NCBI GenBank assembly: GCA_046295175.1
Contig: JBKBNY010000001.1
Coordinates: forward strand, 744,001 to 808,000
Length of the DNA: 64,000 nucleotides
Reading direction: 5' to 3'
Source: JALOLV01 sp046295175
Lineage (GTDB): Bacteria > Bacteroidota > Bacteroidia > Cytophagales > Spirosomataceae
Every line of letters starts with the position of its first letter. Within the stretch, counting starts at the first letter, position 1. The notes beneath the pieces were generated by a model. That model was not told where the DNA came from. It searched no databases and saw nothing but the letters and a program-made list of their open reading frames with translations. The translations under genes were made by a program, and so were the position numbers. This document shows positions 43,698 to 51,057 of this stretch, piece after piece.

Positions 43698-43752
43698 CGG
43701 CTTGAAAGCCTAATCAATTAGGTTCGAGATTGGAATCTCGAACCAGTGGGGA
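43698..43752 (+). repeat. About 55-bp dispersed repeat, copy B
   Basis: CGGCTTGAAAGCCTAATC, then GGTTCGAGATT-GG-AATCTCGAACC (11-bp arms), then CAGTGGGG. It lies between the protease gene and the convergent barrel gene. Confidence 0.8.
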
Positions 43753-43762
43753 TGTTTTCAAG

Positions 43763-46030
43763 CTATTCTTCTTTCTTCAAATCGTCTATTTTTGTATTTT
43801 TAGCTCTATTGTTAACGTATTTAGTTTGACCGAATGAATGCGTATACGATAATTGTATCGTACGACCCAAATAATAATTAACTGAGTTAATCAAAATTTC
43901 GTTTGCTACAATATTATTCACTGTATTAATTTTGTTAATAATAGGATTTTGGCTTCTAAATGTAAAATTTGACCTATCTGATAGTTTGTAATTAAGCATG
44001 AAATCCATATAGACACTATTACCCGAGGTCGATTGCAAAGTAATATGGTTGTCTAAAATATTACCGAAAAAGTCTAAAGTCAATTTTTTATTTGGCGAGT
44101 ATGTAATGCCTAAATTAATAGATTTCAACCATCCTTTATTCTCTTGAATGGGGGCGTTTATGTAGTATTTTTTTAGACTTCCTGATGAAAAAATATACAC
44201 TTTATCTTTCAATAGACTTACATTTGAGCTATATAAAATACCCGCTGAACGAGATGAAGAGACATTGAAAAACGAAGTCAGAATCTTTCCGTTGTATATT
44301 TCTCTTAAACTACTAATTATATTATTACCCCAAGTTGCAATTCCCGTTAAATTCAAGTTTAAATTTCCCAAAACCATCGAAGTCTCTAAATCAATACTAT
44401 TAAATTTTTGATTTTGGAGTGCCTTATTACCAATGCTTGTAAATAGTGGATTAGAAATATCTCTGAATTGATTTATCAATAAAAAATCAGGTCGTTCGAT
44501 TCTCTTCGAATAGGAAAAAGTAATTTTGAAATTATCAGAAGCGGCATAAGATAGCAAAAGTTTAGGAAGAAAATTAAATTGTTTAAACATGGTATCTTGT
44601 CTAATCTGATTTTGTGTACTTTCGAACCTAAACCCACCTTGAAAGAAAATCTTTTCTTTTTGTTTTGAGACATTAAAATAAGTACCTAAGATATTCTGAT
44701 TATAATTAAATTGTATTTTTGACAATTCAAAATCATTAATATTTTGGTCGTAAATCCTGTAAATAATTATCCCTCCTGATTCTGTTTTTAAATTATTCTC
44801 AAACGAATGTTCAAAATCTAATTGCGATTTTAAATGAATATTTTGATAAGTGTTAGTATTGAATATTTGATTCGTCGCTTCACTTAAATTTAACTTATAC
44901 TTTAAAAAATTTGATTGTAACAAATTAGAGAGAGAAATAGTAGATTTATTATTATTCAATGTTTTGATATAATTTGCATTAGCATTTACTAACAAACCTT
45001 TATTAGAAATATTGCTTTTAAGTTTTTCAGTATTAACTAAAAAAGAAGTAAATTCATTCTTTGGGGTGTAACTGGTGCTTAATCCTAAACTTACAGCTTG
45101 TTTCTTCTTAAGATTAGTGTTGTAGTTATATGAAAATGAAATATCGGGCGATTCTGAAGACGCTTTTGAAGATAAAATTGTATTCCGTTGATTTACATTT
45201 TGATTTAACTCTTCCCCTGATATAAATTTGTCATAACTTACATTGAGACTCATACTCGAATTAGACAATCCACTCACATTTGAAAAGGTAATACCCGCCG
45301 AATTTGTATTTAAAATTCCACCAGACCTTGTACCAACACCTATCCACGAGTCTCCACCTGTAAATTTCTCATCTTTTTTTGTGATGATATTTACTATTTG
45401 CTCAATTTCTCCTTCATATTTTGCGGATGGATAATAAATAATTTCAATTGAACTAATTAAAGAGCTTGGCATACTTTTTAAGTCTTGTAGAGTAAGACTA
45501 CTCGCCAAACCATCCTTATAAATTAGAAAATTAGATTTACCCTTAATCAAAAGTGCATCTGCCGTTACTGCCACGAAAGGCATTTTTTTAATTGTCTCGG
45601 CTACTTTCTTACCTTTTTCTAAAGAATGGTCAATTTTGAGAACCACTCTATCAGGTTTGTTCTCCATAATTGCTTTTTTACCTTTAATTTTAACTTCATC
45701 AAGAAGATTTTTTGATGGTGAGAGGAGTACCGTAATAATTGTATCTTGAGTAATTGTAACATTTATCGTTTTACTAATAAAACCAATATAATTTGTCGTA
45801 AATGTTACTGTATCACCTTGATTCAAAAGACAATCATATCTCCCCAGCGAATCGCTCACACTCCCAAACTCTTTTAGCTTATTTTTATTAACAATTTTAC
45901 AAGAACTGTATGCCAACGGTAAAAGATTTAAACTATCCTTTACTTCAAAGGAGACTTTATATTGTGCCTTAAGCGTAAATAGCGGACATATAACTATAAT
46001 TACAATTGATTTAAGAATCTGTTTTTTCAT
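43763..46030 (-). CDS. Outer-membrane beta-barrel family protein (TonB-receptor-like)
   Basis: 755 residues. After the signal peptide (ending TLKAQ) there is a carboxypeptidase-regulatory-like domain (VSFEVKDSLNLLPLAY to about 105), then a plug-like region (EVKIKGKKAIMENKPDRVVLKI, YPSAKYEGEIEQIVNIIT), then a long barrel rich in alternating strands with aromatic ends. It matches the OMP_b-brl_3 group related to TonB-dependent receptors but without a clear TonB box. Its gene overlaps the MauE-like gene by 20 bases. It is notably richer in Asn, Lys, Ser and Ile than neighbours outside the cluster, hinting at transfer. Confidence 0.88.
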   Translation of the reverse strand: MKKQILKSIVIIVICPLFTLKAQYKVSFEVKDSLNLLPLAYSSCKIVNKNKLKEFGSVSDSLGRYDCLLNQGDTVTFTTNYIGFISKTINVTITQDTIITVLLSPSKNLLDEVKIKGKKAIMENKPDRVVLKIDHSLEKGKKVAETIKKMPFVAVTADALLIKGKSNFLIYKDGLASSLTLQDLKSMPSSLISSIEIIYYPSAKYEGEIEQIVNIITKKDEKFTGGDSWIGVGTRSGGILNTNSAGITFSNVSGLSNSSMSLNVSYDKFISGEELNQNVNQRNTILSSKASSESPDISFSYNYNTNLKKKQAVSLGLSTSYTPKNEFTSFLVNTEKLKSNISNKGLLVNANANYIKTLNNNKSTISLSNLLQSNFLKYKLNLSEATNQIFNTNTYQNIHLKSQLDFEHSFENNLKTESGGIIIYRIYDQNINDFELSKIQFNYNQNILGTYFNVSKQKEKIFFQGGFRFESTQNQIRQDTMFKQFNFLPKLLLSYAASDNFKITFSYSKRIERPDFLLINQFRDISNPLFTSIGNKALQNQKFNSIDLETSMVLGNLNLNLTGIATWGNNIISSLREIYNGKILTSFFNVSSSRSAGILYSSNVSLLKDKVYIFSSGSLKKYYINAPIQENKGWLKSINLGITYSPNKKLTLDFFGNILDNHITLQSTSGNSVYMDFMLNYKLSDRSNFTFRSQNPIINKINTVNNIVANEILINSVNYYLGRTIQLSYTHSFGQTKYVNNRAKNTKIDDLKKEE

Positions 46031-46418
46031 AAAAATAGATTGCTAAGATACAAATAATCGTATATAGAATATTGAAGACAATATGCTCGGGATAATCCAT
46101 ATTACTCAAAATGCCCCCACAAGCACAAGGAGGTTTTTCATACAAAAAATATAGAGCGGATAAATAAAGAGTAAAAAATAACATAAGTGATAAAGACAAC
46201 CACAGAGCAGTTTTTGCTTTTTTCAAGAAAATAAGACTTAACCCCAATCCAATCTCAAAGATTGGTAGTGCAACCGCAATAAATGATATTAATTTTTCAG
46301 GTAATAACGGAGATTCAATTAGCTGAGACTTAAATAATGTCACATCTGAAACTTTATAAACTCCTGCATACAAATACAGCAAGGCTATCAGATATTTTAA
46401 AAGTGATAATTTATTCAT
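46011..46418 (-). CDS. MauE/DoxX-like membrane protein
   Basis: 135 residues with four hydrophobic segments (about 8-25, 45-65, 72-92, 112-130). The pattern FKSQLIESPLLPEKLISFIAV and LPIFEIGLGLSLIF fits the MauE family, which supports disulfide or redox maturation in the periplasm. A Cys pair, PPCACGG near residues 97-99, is between helices 3 and 4. It overlaps both neighbours (8 and 20 bases), so the three genes are one transcript. A redox role towards the Cys-rich peptide is inference. Confidence 0.82.
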   Translation of the reverse strand: MNKLSLLKYLIALLYLYAGVYKVSDVTLFKSQLIESPLLPEKLISFIAVALPIFEIGLGLSLIFLKKAKTALWLSLSLMLFFTLYLSALYFLYEKPPCACGGILSNMDYPEHIVFNILYTIICILAIYFYEKTDS

Positions 46419-47427
46419 TTTTATTAAGAAATAGCTTTACAAATCTTCTCATATCATATATAACTATATTGTTTCTATATGAAGCAGCTAACAGGTAGTT
46501 ATCTGACACAACAAAATCATCTACCATCTTTTTGTTGAAATTAGGAATTTTAAAACTCAATAGATATTTTTTGTCCCTTATTCTATAAATATCTATTGTC
46601 GTACCTTCCTTGAAGCTTTTTTCGGATTCTTCCGATGCCAGTACAAAAGAAGATAAGAAAAGAAAATCTTTTGAAATGCCCGCACCTATGCGAATTATCC
46701 GTGTATTGGCATCCAAAGAAAATCTATCTCCTACCTTATTTATTTTAATTTTTTGATTTATGCTGTCAATAGGTTTCAGTATATCTACTTTTAAACTATT
46801 ATCAATGATTCTTATTGAATCCCTGTAGAAGGGTATAAATAATGACATATTACTATTTTTCAAAAACTTTCCTGAATATGACATTGCACCACCCTCAATT
46901 TTATCAACATAAAAGTTATTAAACTCCTGTAGGGTATCTTTTTCGATGTATTTGACACATAGGCTACCATTTCTTGGGATAAGCTCAAAAAGTAAATATC
47001 CATTACTTAATTTAAGAAAATCAGTAATTGGAAATTTTAAACTAATCGTTTTTGTAGAGGTAAGAGAGTTACTAATTGGTAAATAAGAAATCTTTGATGT
47101 ATTTCCTAAATAGTAAAACAGTGTATCATTCTGAACATAAAAATTTACGATTGGTGAATTGATATTTGTATTGACTACTATTCTGTTTCTTATTTGGGCA
47201 GTGCTATCTAATGAAAATATTTGACTTCTACCATTTATCCATAATAATCCGTTATTGTATAACATCCCATCAATATTATATCCCTCAACAGTATCTTTAG
47301 CTGTAATTGTTGTACTTGATACATAAGCTCTATCAAAATTACCTTTCAAATTTGATTTACCAGATATAATGTACAGATACAACAATAAGAATATAGGTAT
47401 CAATAGATAGGTGATTTTTTTTATCAT
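46411..47427 (-). CDS. Membrane-anchored propeller-like protein
   Basis: 338 residues from MIKKITYLLIPIFLLLY (the TTG two codons earlier is less likely). An N-terminal hydrophobic segment anchors or exports a beta-rich domain with regular 45-residue spacing and recurrent motifs (GMLYNNGLLWINGR, NDTLFYYLGNTSKIS, DNSLKVDILKPID, FVVSDNYLLAASYRNNIVIY), suggestive of a six-bladed beta-propeller. Similar proteins occur next to small exported peptides in Bacteroidota. AT-rich codons as in the rest of the cluster. Ligand unknown. Confidence 0.72.
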   Translation of the reverse strand: MIKKITYLLIPIFLLLYLYIISGKSNLKGNFDRAYVSSTTITAKDTVEGYNIDGMLYNNGLLWINGRSQIFSLDSTAQIRNRIVVNTNINSPIVNFYVQNDTLFYYLGNTSKISYLPISNSLTSTKTISLKFPITDFLKLSNGYLLFELIPRNGSLCVKYIEKDTLQEFNNFYVDKIEGGAMSYSGKFLKNSNMSLFIPFYRDSIRIIDNSLKVDILKPIDSINQKIKINKVGDRFSLDANTRIIRIGAGISKDFLFLSSFVLASEESEKSFKEGTTIDIYRIRDKKYLLSFKIPNFNKKMVDDFVVSDNYLLAASYRNNIVIYDMRRFVKLFLNKNE

Positions 47428-47513
47428 AAACAAAACAATCTAATTAAAGACAGTAATGAAGATAAACTATAATCTAATTTATCCTCATTACTAATTTCTC
47501 AAAATACAAAATT

Positions 47514-47672
47514 TTACACTTTCACTGGAGCTGTCGCTTTAGTGTAATAGATAACATTTCCTACCGAGCAGCATCTGTCGTTACCACCACCACACTCTGA
47601 CCTACTGCAAGCGAAAGAAGCATAAATTGCAGTTGCAAATGCAAAAACTGTCAAAAACAATTTTGTTTTCAT
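47514..47672 (-). CDS. Exported 52-residue Cys-rich peptide
   Basis: Not long enough for a normal ORF search. ATG at 47672, stop at 47514. It has a signal peptide (MKTKLFLTVFAFATAIYASF-A) and a mature part of about 31 residues: CSRSECGGGNDRCCSVG, then NVIYYTKATAPVKV. Four Cys (22, 27, 34, 35) could form two disulfides. It is first in a run of four same-strand genes (peptide, propeller, MauE-like, barrel). A stem AAGCCTCC/GGAGGCTT lies in its leader (47713-47748). No family is known to me; small exported peptides of the NVEAL type occur in comparable settings, but the motif differs. Confidence 0.72.
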   Translation of the reverse strand: MKTKLFLTVFAFATAIYASFACSRSECGGGNDRCCSVGNVIYYTKATAPVKV

Positions 47673-47779
47673 ACCTTTGTTAAAGTTTTATTTTTTTATG
47701 GATAGAACTCACAAGCCTCCTGTTAGCTGTCAAGGTTTTGGGAGGCTTACTTGCTTGCAAATTTCAATGTATGACTCCA

Positions 47780-47823
47780 GAAAAAAAAATAGGTTTGGCT
47801 AAGAAATCCTCTTAGCCAAACCT
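47780..47823 (-). terminator. Terminator of the Crp/Fnr gene
   Basis: A perfect 14-bp stem AGGTTTGGCTAAGA / TCTTAGCCAAACCT with a 5-base loop; on the minus strand it is followed by nine T. It separates the regulator from the peptide operon. Confidence 0.9.
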
Positions 47824-47840
47824 AATAAATGTAGATACAT

Positions 47841-48479
47841 TTATTTTTTTGTTCTTACTCGCTGGCTACGAATTTTACTCAATGTAGTGGGGTGCATCTG
47901 TAGATAAGAAGCAACATATTTTAGTGGTGCGGTATTTATAAGCTCTCGATGATAATACTCAAACCATTCGTAACGCTCGGCAGGTTTTAGTCTGAGCATA
48001 TTAATAAATCTTTCGTATTTGAGCAAATATTGCTCCGTTAGGCTCTGTCCTAAAAAATTAAGCATCGGGTATTTCAGCCTGAGTTGCCGCCAATCTTGTT
48101 TAGTTACATACCAAACTTTTGATTTATCAATGGCTTGCAAAAGCACCTTTGAAGGGGTTTCTTCTATGAAACTCTCTGCTAAATAGACAAAGTGTCCAGC
48201 CGACATTAACCAATGGGTGTGTGTTTGGTCGGGGTCAAGGTCGGGGTCAAGGTCGGGGTCAAGGTCGGGGTCAAGGTCGGGGTCAAGACTATTATATGAA
48301 AATTCTCTTAATAACCCAAACTCAATGAAATATAACTTGTCGTTAATATCTCCCAAATCAACAATTATCTTTTTAGGAGGATATACTTTATATTTAAAAT
48401 AAGAAGCTATGCTCTCAACCTCTTGTGGAGTGAATAAAGAAGTATGAGCCAAAACAGGTATAATTGGGTGGTTATTCAT
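47841..48479 (-). CDS. Crp/Fnr-family regulator with DPDL repeat
   Basis: 212 residues. The N-terminal cNMP-binding-like domain (about 10-120) contains IIVDLGDINDKLYFIEFGLL; the C-terminal helix-turn-helix is in LKYVASYLQMHPTTLSKIRSQR. Residues about 65-85 are SLDPDL, DPDL, DPDL, encoded by a 12-bp tandem repeat, five units at 48227-48286, that expands a loop of the sensor domain. It lies directly upstream of the AT-rich peptide cluster, on the same strand but separated by a terminator, so control of that cluster is a reasonable guess. Confidence 0.87.
   Translation of the reverse strand: MNNHPIIPVLAHTSLFTPQEVESIASYFKYKVYPPKKIIVDLGDINDKLYFIEFGLLREFSYNSLDPDLDPDLDPDLDPDLDPDQTHTHWLMSAGHFVYLAESFIEETPSKVLLQAIDKSKVWYVTKQDWRQLRLKYPMLNFLGQSLTEQYLLKYERFINMLRLKPAERYEWFEYYHRELINTAPLKYVASYLQMHPTTLSKIRSQRVRTKK
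48227..48286 (+). repeat. 12-bp tandem repeat, five perfect units, in a coding frame
   Basis: GGTCGGGGTCAA repeated five times; each unit encodes four residues (DPDL). Length changes by slippage would keep the frame. Confidence 0.95.
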
Positions 48480-48507
48480 TTTATAATTGTTGAGTGTTTA
48501 CTAATCC

Positions 48508-48538
48508 CAAAAGTATAGCATTTCTTAATCAATTCCAA
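48508..48538 (-). promoter_or_regulatory. Promoter of the Crp/Fnr gene
   Basis: TACTTTTG on the minus strand (48508-48515) with TTG 20 bases farther (48536-48538), 29 bases before the ATG at 48479. The TTG touches the edge of dispersed repeat copy C. Confidence 0.6.
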
Positions 48539-48594
48539 CCCCGCTGGGTCGAGATTCCTATCTCGACCCTAAATGATTAGGCTTCCAAGCCGAA
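48538..48594 (-). repeat. About 55-bp dispersed repeat, copy C
   Basis: In reverse: CGGCTTGGAAGCCTAATC, TTTAGGGTCGAGAT, AGGA, ATCTCGACCC, AGCGGGG. The arms read GGGTCGAGAT/ATCTCGACCC where copy B has GGTTCGAGAT/ATCTCGAACC: a paired change. Confidence 0.8.
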
Positions 48595-48679
48595 ATCTAT
48601 CAAATCCCTGCACCCGCTCGCCTCGTGGCGAGTAGTAACTATTTTGAGTCATCTTGACGAAAAAATACAACGTAGTAAA

Positions 48680-49471
48680 TCACAAATTCTCCAAAATCGC
48701 CTTTACCATAATAGCCGAATTATCGGCAGCGATTTTCTTGAATGTCTGAATATCCATCGGGGCTTTGTCATTAGCTTTATCACTGATACTACGAAGCACC
48801 AAAAACGGAATCTTTAATTGCCCACAAATCTGTGCAACTGCCGCACCTTCCATTTCGGTAGCATCGGCATTGAGGGTCTTGGCAAAACGCTCCGTAGCTT
48901 TTGCAGATGCCACAAAAGTATCGCCGGTAACAATCGTACCCTTAATAATTTTTGGCTGAACTCCTTGCAAAACCTTCTGTAAATCAACCTTTTGAATCGC
49001 CGAAACCGATAGACTGACAAGAGCCGAATCTGAAAGAAAAAATAAATCATTTCGCTCTTTTGTAAACGGATTTCGAGTCGGATTCGTCAATAAACCCTCG
49101 TCTGTCAATCGTCCATAATCGTGGTACGCCAATCGGCTGCCAATCACCACATCGCCCTGATTCAAACTCGGATTCACTGCCCCCGCAATACCCGTAAAAA
49201 TGATAGATTTGGGTTTAAATTGATTGATTAGCAAAGTCGTAACTGTTGCCGCGTTTACCTTTCCGATTCCAGTCTCGGCAAGTACTACTTTTTTACCCAT
49301 CAGTTTACCCGTCTTAAAACTAAAACCTAAAATCTTCTTAGTTTTGGGGTTTTGCAACTGCGATTCGAGCAACTGAACCTCTTCGGGCATAGCACCCAAA
49401 ATCGCGATTCGTTGGGCAAAAGTTTGAGCAACAATCAGTACAAAGAGGGGTATAAAAATCGTTTTTTTCAT
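48680..49471 (-). CDS. Exported MTA/SAH nucleosidase
   Basis: 263 residues from MKKTIFIPLFVLIVAQ, a signal peptide; the 34 residues upstream in the frame come from a repeat and are rejected. The enzyme cleaves methylthioadenosine or S-adenosylhomocysteine to adenine and a sugar thioether. Motifs: ILGAMPEEVQLLESQL (catalytic Glu), IFTGIAGAVNPSLNQGDVV, TEMEGAAVAQIC (ribose-binding Glu) and SISDKANDKAP (catalytic Asp). Classical MtnN is cytoplasmic; the signal peptide here points to the periplasm. The neighbour is an adenine-type permease. Confidence 0.88.
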   Translation of the reverse strand: MKKTIFIPLFVLIVAQTFAQRIAILGAMPEEVQLLESQLQNPKTKKILGFSFKTGKLMGKKVVLAETGIGKVNAATVTTLLINQFKPKSIIFTGIAGAVNPSLNQGDVVIGSRLAYHDYGRLTDEGLLTNPTRNPFTKERNDLFFLSDSALVSLSVSAIQKVDLQKVLQGVQPKIIKGTIVTGDTFVASAKATERFAKTLNADATEMEGAAVAQICGQLKIPFLVLRSISDKANDKAPMDIQTFKKIAADNSAIMVKAILENL

Positions 49472-49502
49472 TTTGGGTTTAATTTCATATTTTGTTTTCG
49501 AG

Positions 49503-49557
49503 TCCCTCCCTCTCCATCGGGAGAGGGAATGAAAGGGCGACCGACGCTCGGTGAGGC
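49503..49557. repeat. Palindromic element, GGGCGACCGACGC-tail type, intergenic
   Basis: Hairpin CCCTCTCC-ATCG-GGAGAGGG followed by GGGCGACCGACGCTCGGTGAGGC. Same layout as in trpD. It overlaps the region just upstream of the nucleosidase ATG. Confidence 0.75.
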
Positions 49558-49569
49558 TTCCAATGAATA

Positions 49570-50877
49570 TCAATGCCCCAAATAAAGAGCCAGTAAAGCA
49601 AAAGCATCAATCACAATAAGCATCCACGAAACCTCCTTGGCTTTGCCAGTTGCGATTTTGAGAATCGTCCAAGACAAAAATCCCCAAATGATACCCTGTG
49701 TTATCGAGTACGTAAACGGCACCAAAACCATTGCCAAAAAGGCCGGAATGGCATCGTCGAGTTTATCCCAATTGATTTTGGTAACGGGTTTCATCATCAA
49801 AACACCTACCACAATCAATGCAGGTGCGGTAGCAATGGCGGGGATAATCCCGAGCAAAGGCGACAAAAACAAAAACGGTAAAAATAAAACGCCAGCCGTA
49901 ATGGCTGTCCATCCCGTTCGTCCGCCTTGGCTTATCCCAACAGCCGACTCAATAAATGCCGTACCCGGACTCGACCCCAGCAATCCGCCCAAAGTAGTTG
50001 CTACGGCATCGGTCAGTAGGGCTTGTTTTACGTTTTGGGGTTCACCGTCTTCGTCATACAAATCTGCCGCTTCGGCAACACCCACAAATGTCGAAAGGCT
50101 ATCGAATAAATCAGTAAACACAAACGCAAAAATTACGGGTATTAAACTGATTTTGAGAGAATTAACAAAGTCTAATTGAAACAACAAGCTGAAATCGGGA
50201 GCAGCAAAAATACCCTGCCAATTGACCAAAGCCTTTTGCCCAAAATTTACGGCCGAAGCATCGCCCCACCATCGCCCAATCGGTACAGCCAATAGCGTTG
50301 TGATGATGATTCCGAAAATAATTCCGCCCTGAATCCGCCTAACGAGCATATAAGCCGTAACTGCCAAACCCACCAAAAACGTGATGATGATTGGGTCATG
50401 AACGTTGGCAATACCGATAATCGTCGCAGGATTCGGAACGATAAATTTAGCATTGGCAAATCCAATCAGTGTAATAAAAAGCCCAATACCTGCCGAAATC
50501 GCATAACGTAATTGTTTCGGAATCGCCTTGACGATGTAGGTTCGGACATTGAATACCGAAAGCAATAAAAACACAATTCCTGCCCAAAAAACCGCCCCGA
50601 GTGCTACTTGGTAGCTGATTCCCATACCTTTTACCGCCGAAAACGTAAAAAATGCATTCATTCCCATTCCAGGAGCAACTACAATCGGGTTTCGGGCGTA
50701 AATCCCCATCATCAGGCTACTGAAAAACGAGAGTAAAACAGTTGCAGTCAGTACTCCACTAAAGGGCATTCCGGATTGGCTCAAGATGGCAGGATTGACG
50801 ATGATGATGTACATCGTAGCCAAAAAAGTAGATACTCCCGCAAGAATTTCGGTTTTTAAGGATGTTTTTGCTAACAT
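49570..50877 (-). CDS. NCS2/AzgA-type purine permease
   Basis: 435 residues with about 12-14 membrane segments. It fits the AzgA branch of NCS2: ATMYIIIVNPAILSQSGM at the start, VAPGMGMNAFFTFS in helix 2-3, FTDLFDSLSTFVGVAEAADL in the middle, and SSPGTAFIESAVGISQGGRTG. Members import adenine, guanine or hypoxanthine. It lies 98 bases upstream of the nucleosidase on the same strand, suggesting uptake of the adenine released by that enzyme. Confidence 0.9.
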   Translation of the reverse strand: MLAKTSLKTEILAGVSTFLATMYIIIVNPAILSQSGMPFSGVLTATVLLSFFSSLMMGIYARNPIVVAPGMGMNAFFTFSAVKGMGISYQVALGAVFWAGIVFLLLSVFNVRTYIVKAIPKQLRYAISAGIGLFITLIGFANAKFIVPNPATIIGIANVHDPIIITFLVGLAVTAYMLVRRIQGGIIFGIIITTLLAVPIGRWWGDASAVNFGQKALVNWQGIFAAPDFSLLFQLDFVNSLKISLIPVIFAFVFTDLFDSLSTFVGVAEAADLYDEDGEPQNVKQALLTDAVATTLGGLLGSSPGTAFIESAVGISQGGRTGWTAITAGVLFLPFLFLSPLLGIIPAIATAPALIVVGVLMMKPVTKINWDKLDDAIPAFLAMVLVPFTYSITQGIIWGFLSWTILKIATGKAKEVSWMLIVIDAFALLALYLGH

Positions 50878-50884
50878 AAATTCT

Positions 50885-50918
50885 ATCCCTTACAAGACAT
50901 CGAAGCTCTGTCAGGGAT
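50885..50918. repeat. Near-palindrome in the permease leader
   Basis: ATCCCTTACA and TGTCAGGGAT pair except one base around a 14-base centre. It shares GTCAGGG with the CTGACAGGG palindromes. Confidence 0.45.
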
Positions 50919-51005
50919 GTTTAGGGTTTATATCTGTGCAAGATATAAAAATCCCCATTACTACCGAAATCAATTATCCGATAATAATAGGGATACACAG
51001 AAATT

Positions 51006-51038
51006 AACCCTGACAGGGCTTAGAGCCCTGTCAGGGTT
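51006..51038. repeat. Perfect palindrome, 15-bp arms, 3-nt centre (CTGACAGGG type, copy 2)
   Basis: AACCCTGACAGGGCT-TAG-AGCCCTGTCAGGGTT. The core matches 30637-30669, while outer bases differ in a paired manner. It lies after the inositol oxygenase stop. Confidence 0.8.
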
Positions 51039-51057
51039 TTTAATTGGGATTCGCTTA

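Noticed and set aside
47713..47748. Inverted repeat AAGCCTCC/GGAGGCTT as a terminator
   Set aside because: No T-run follows on either strand, and it lies in the leader of the peptide gene; the true terminator of the regulator is at 47780-47823. A leader hairpin remains possible.
48227..48286. DPDLDPDL as a calcium-binding repeat
   Set aside because: Acidic residues are periodic but lack the glycine-rich or EF-hand-like pattern; a slippage product is the simpler reading.
42388..48594. Three copies of the 55-bp repeat as CRISPR repeats
   Set aside because: Copies are kilobases apart, in both orientations and without regular spacers or cas genes.
50878..51005. Possible purine riboswitch before the AzgA-type permease
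   Set aside because: The minus-strand leader has hairpins, but not the conserved loops and core of purine riboswitches; the hairpins look like members of the palindrome families.
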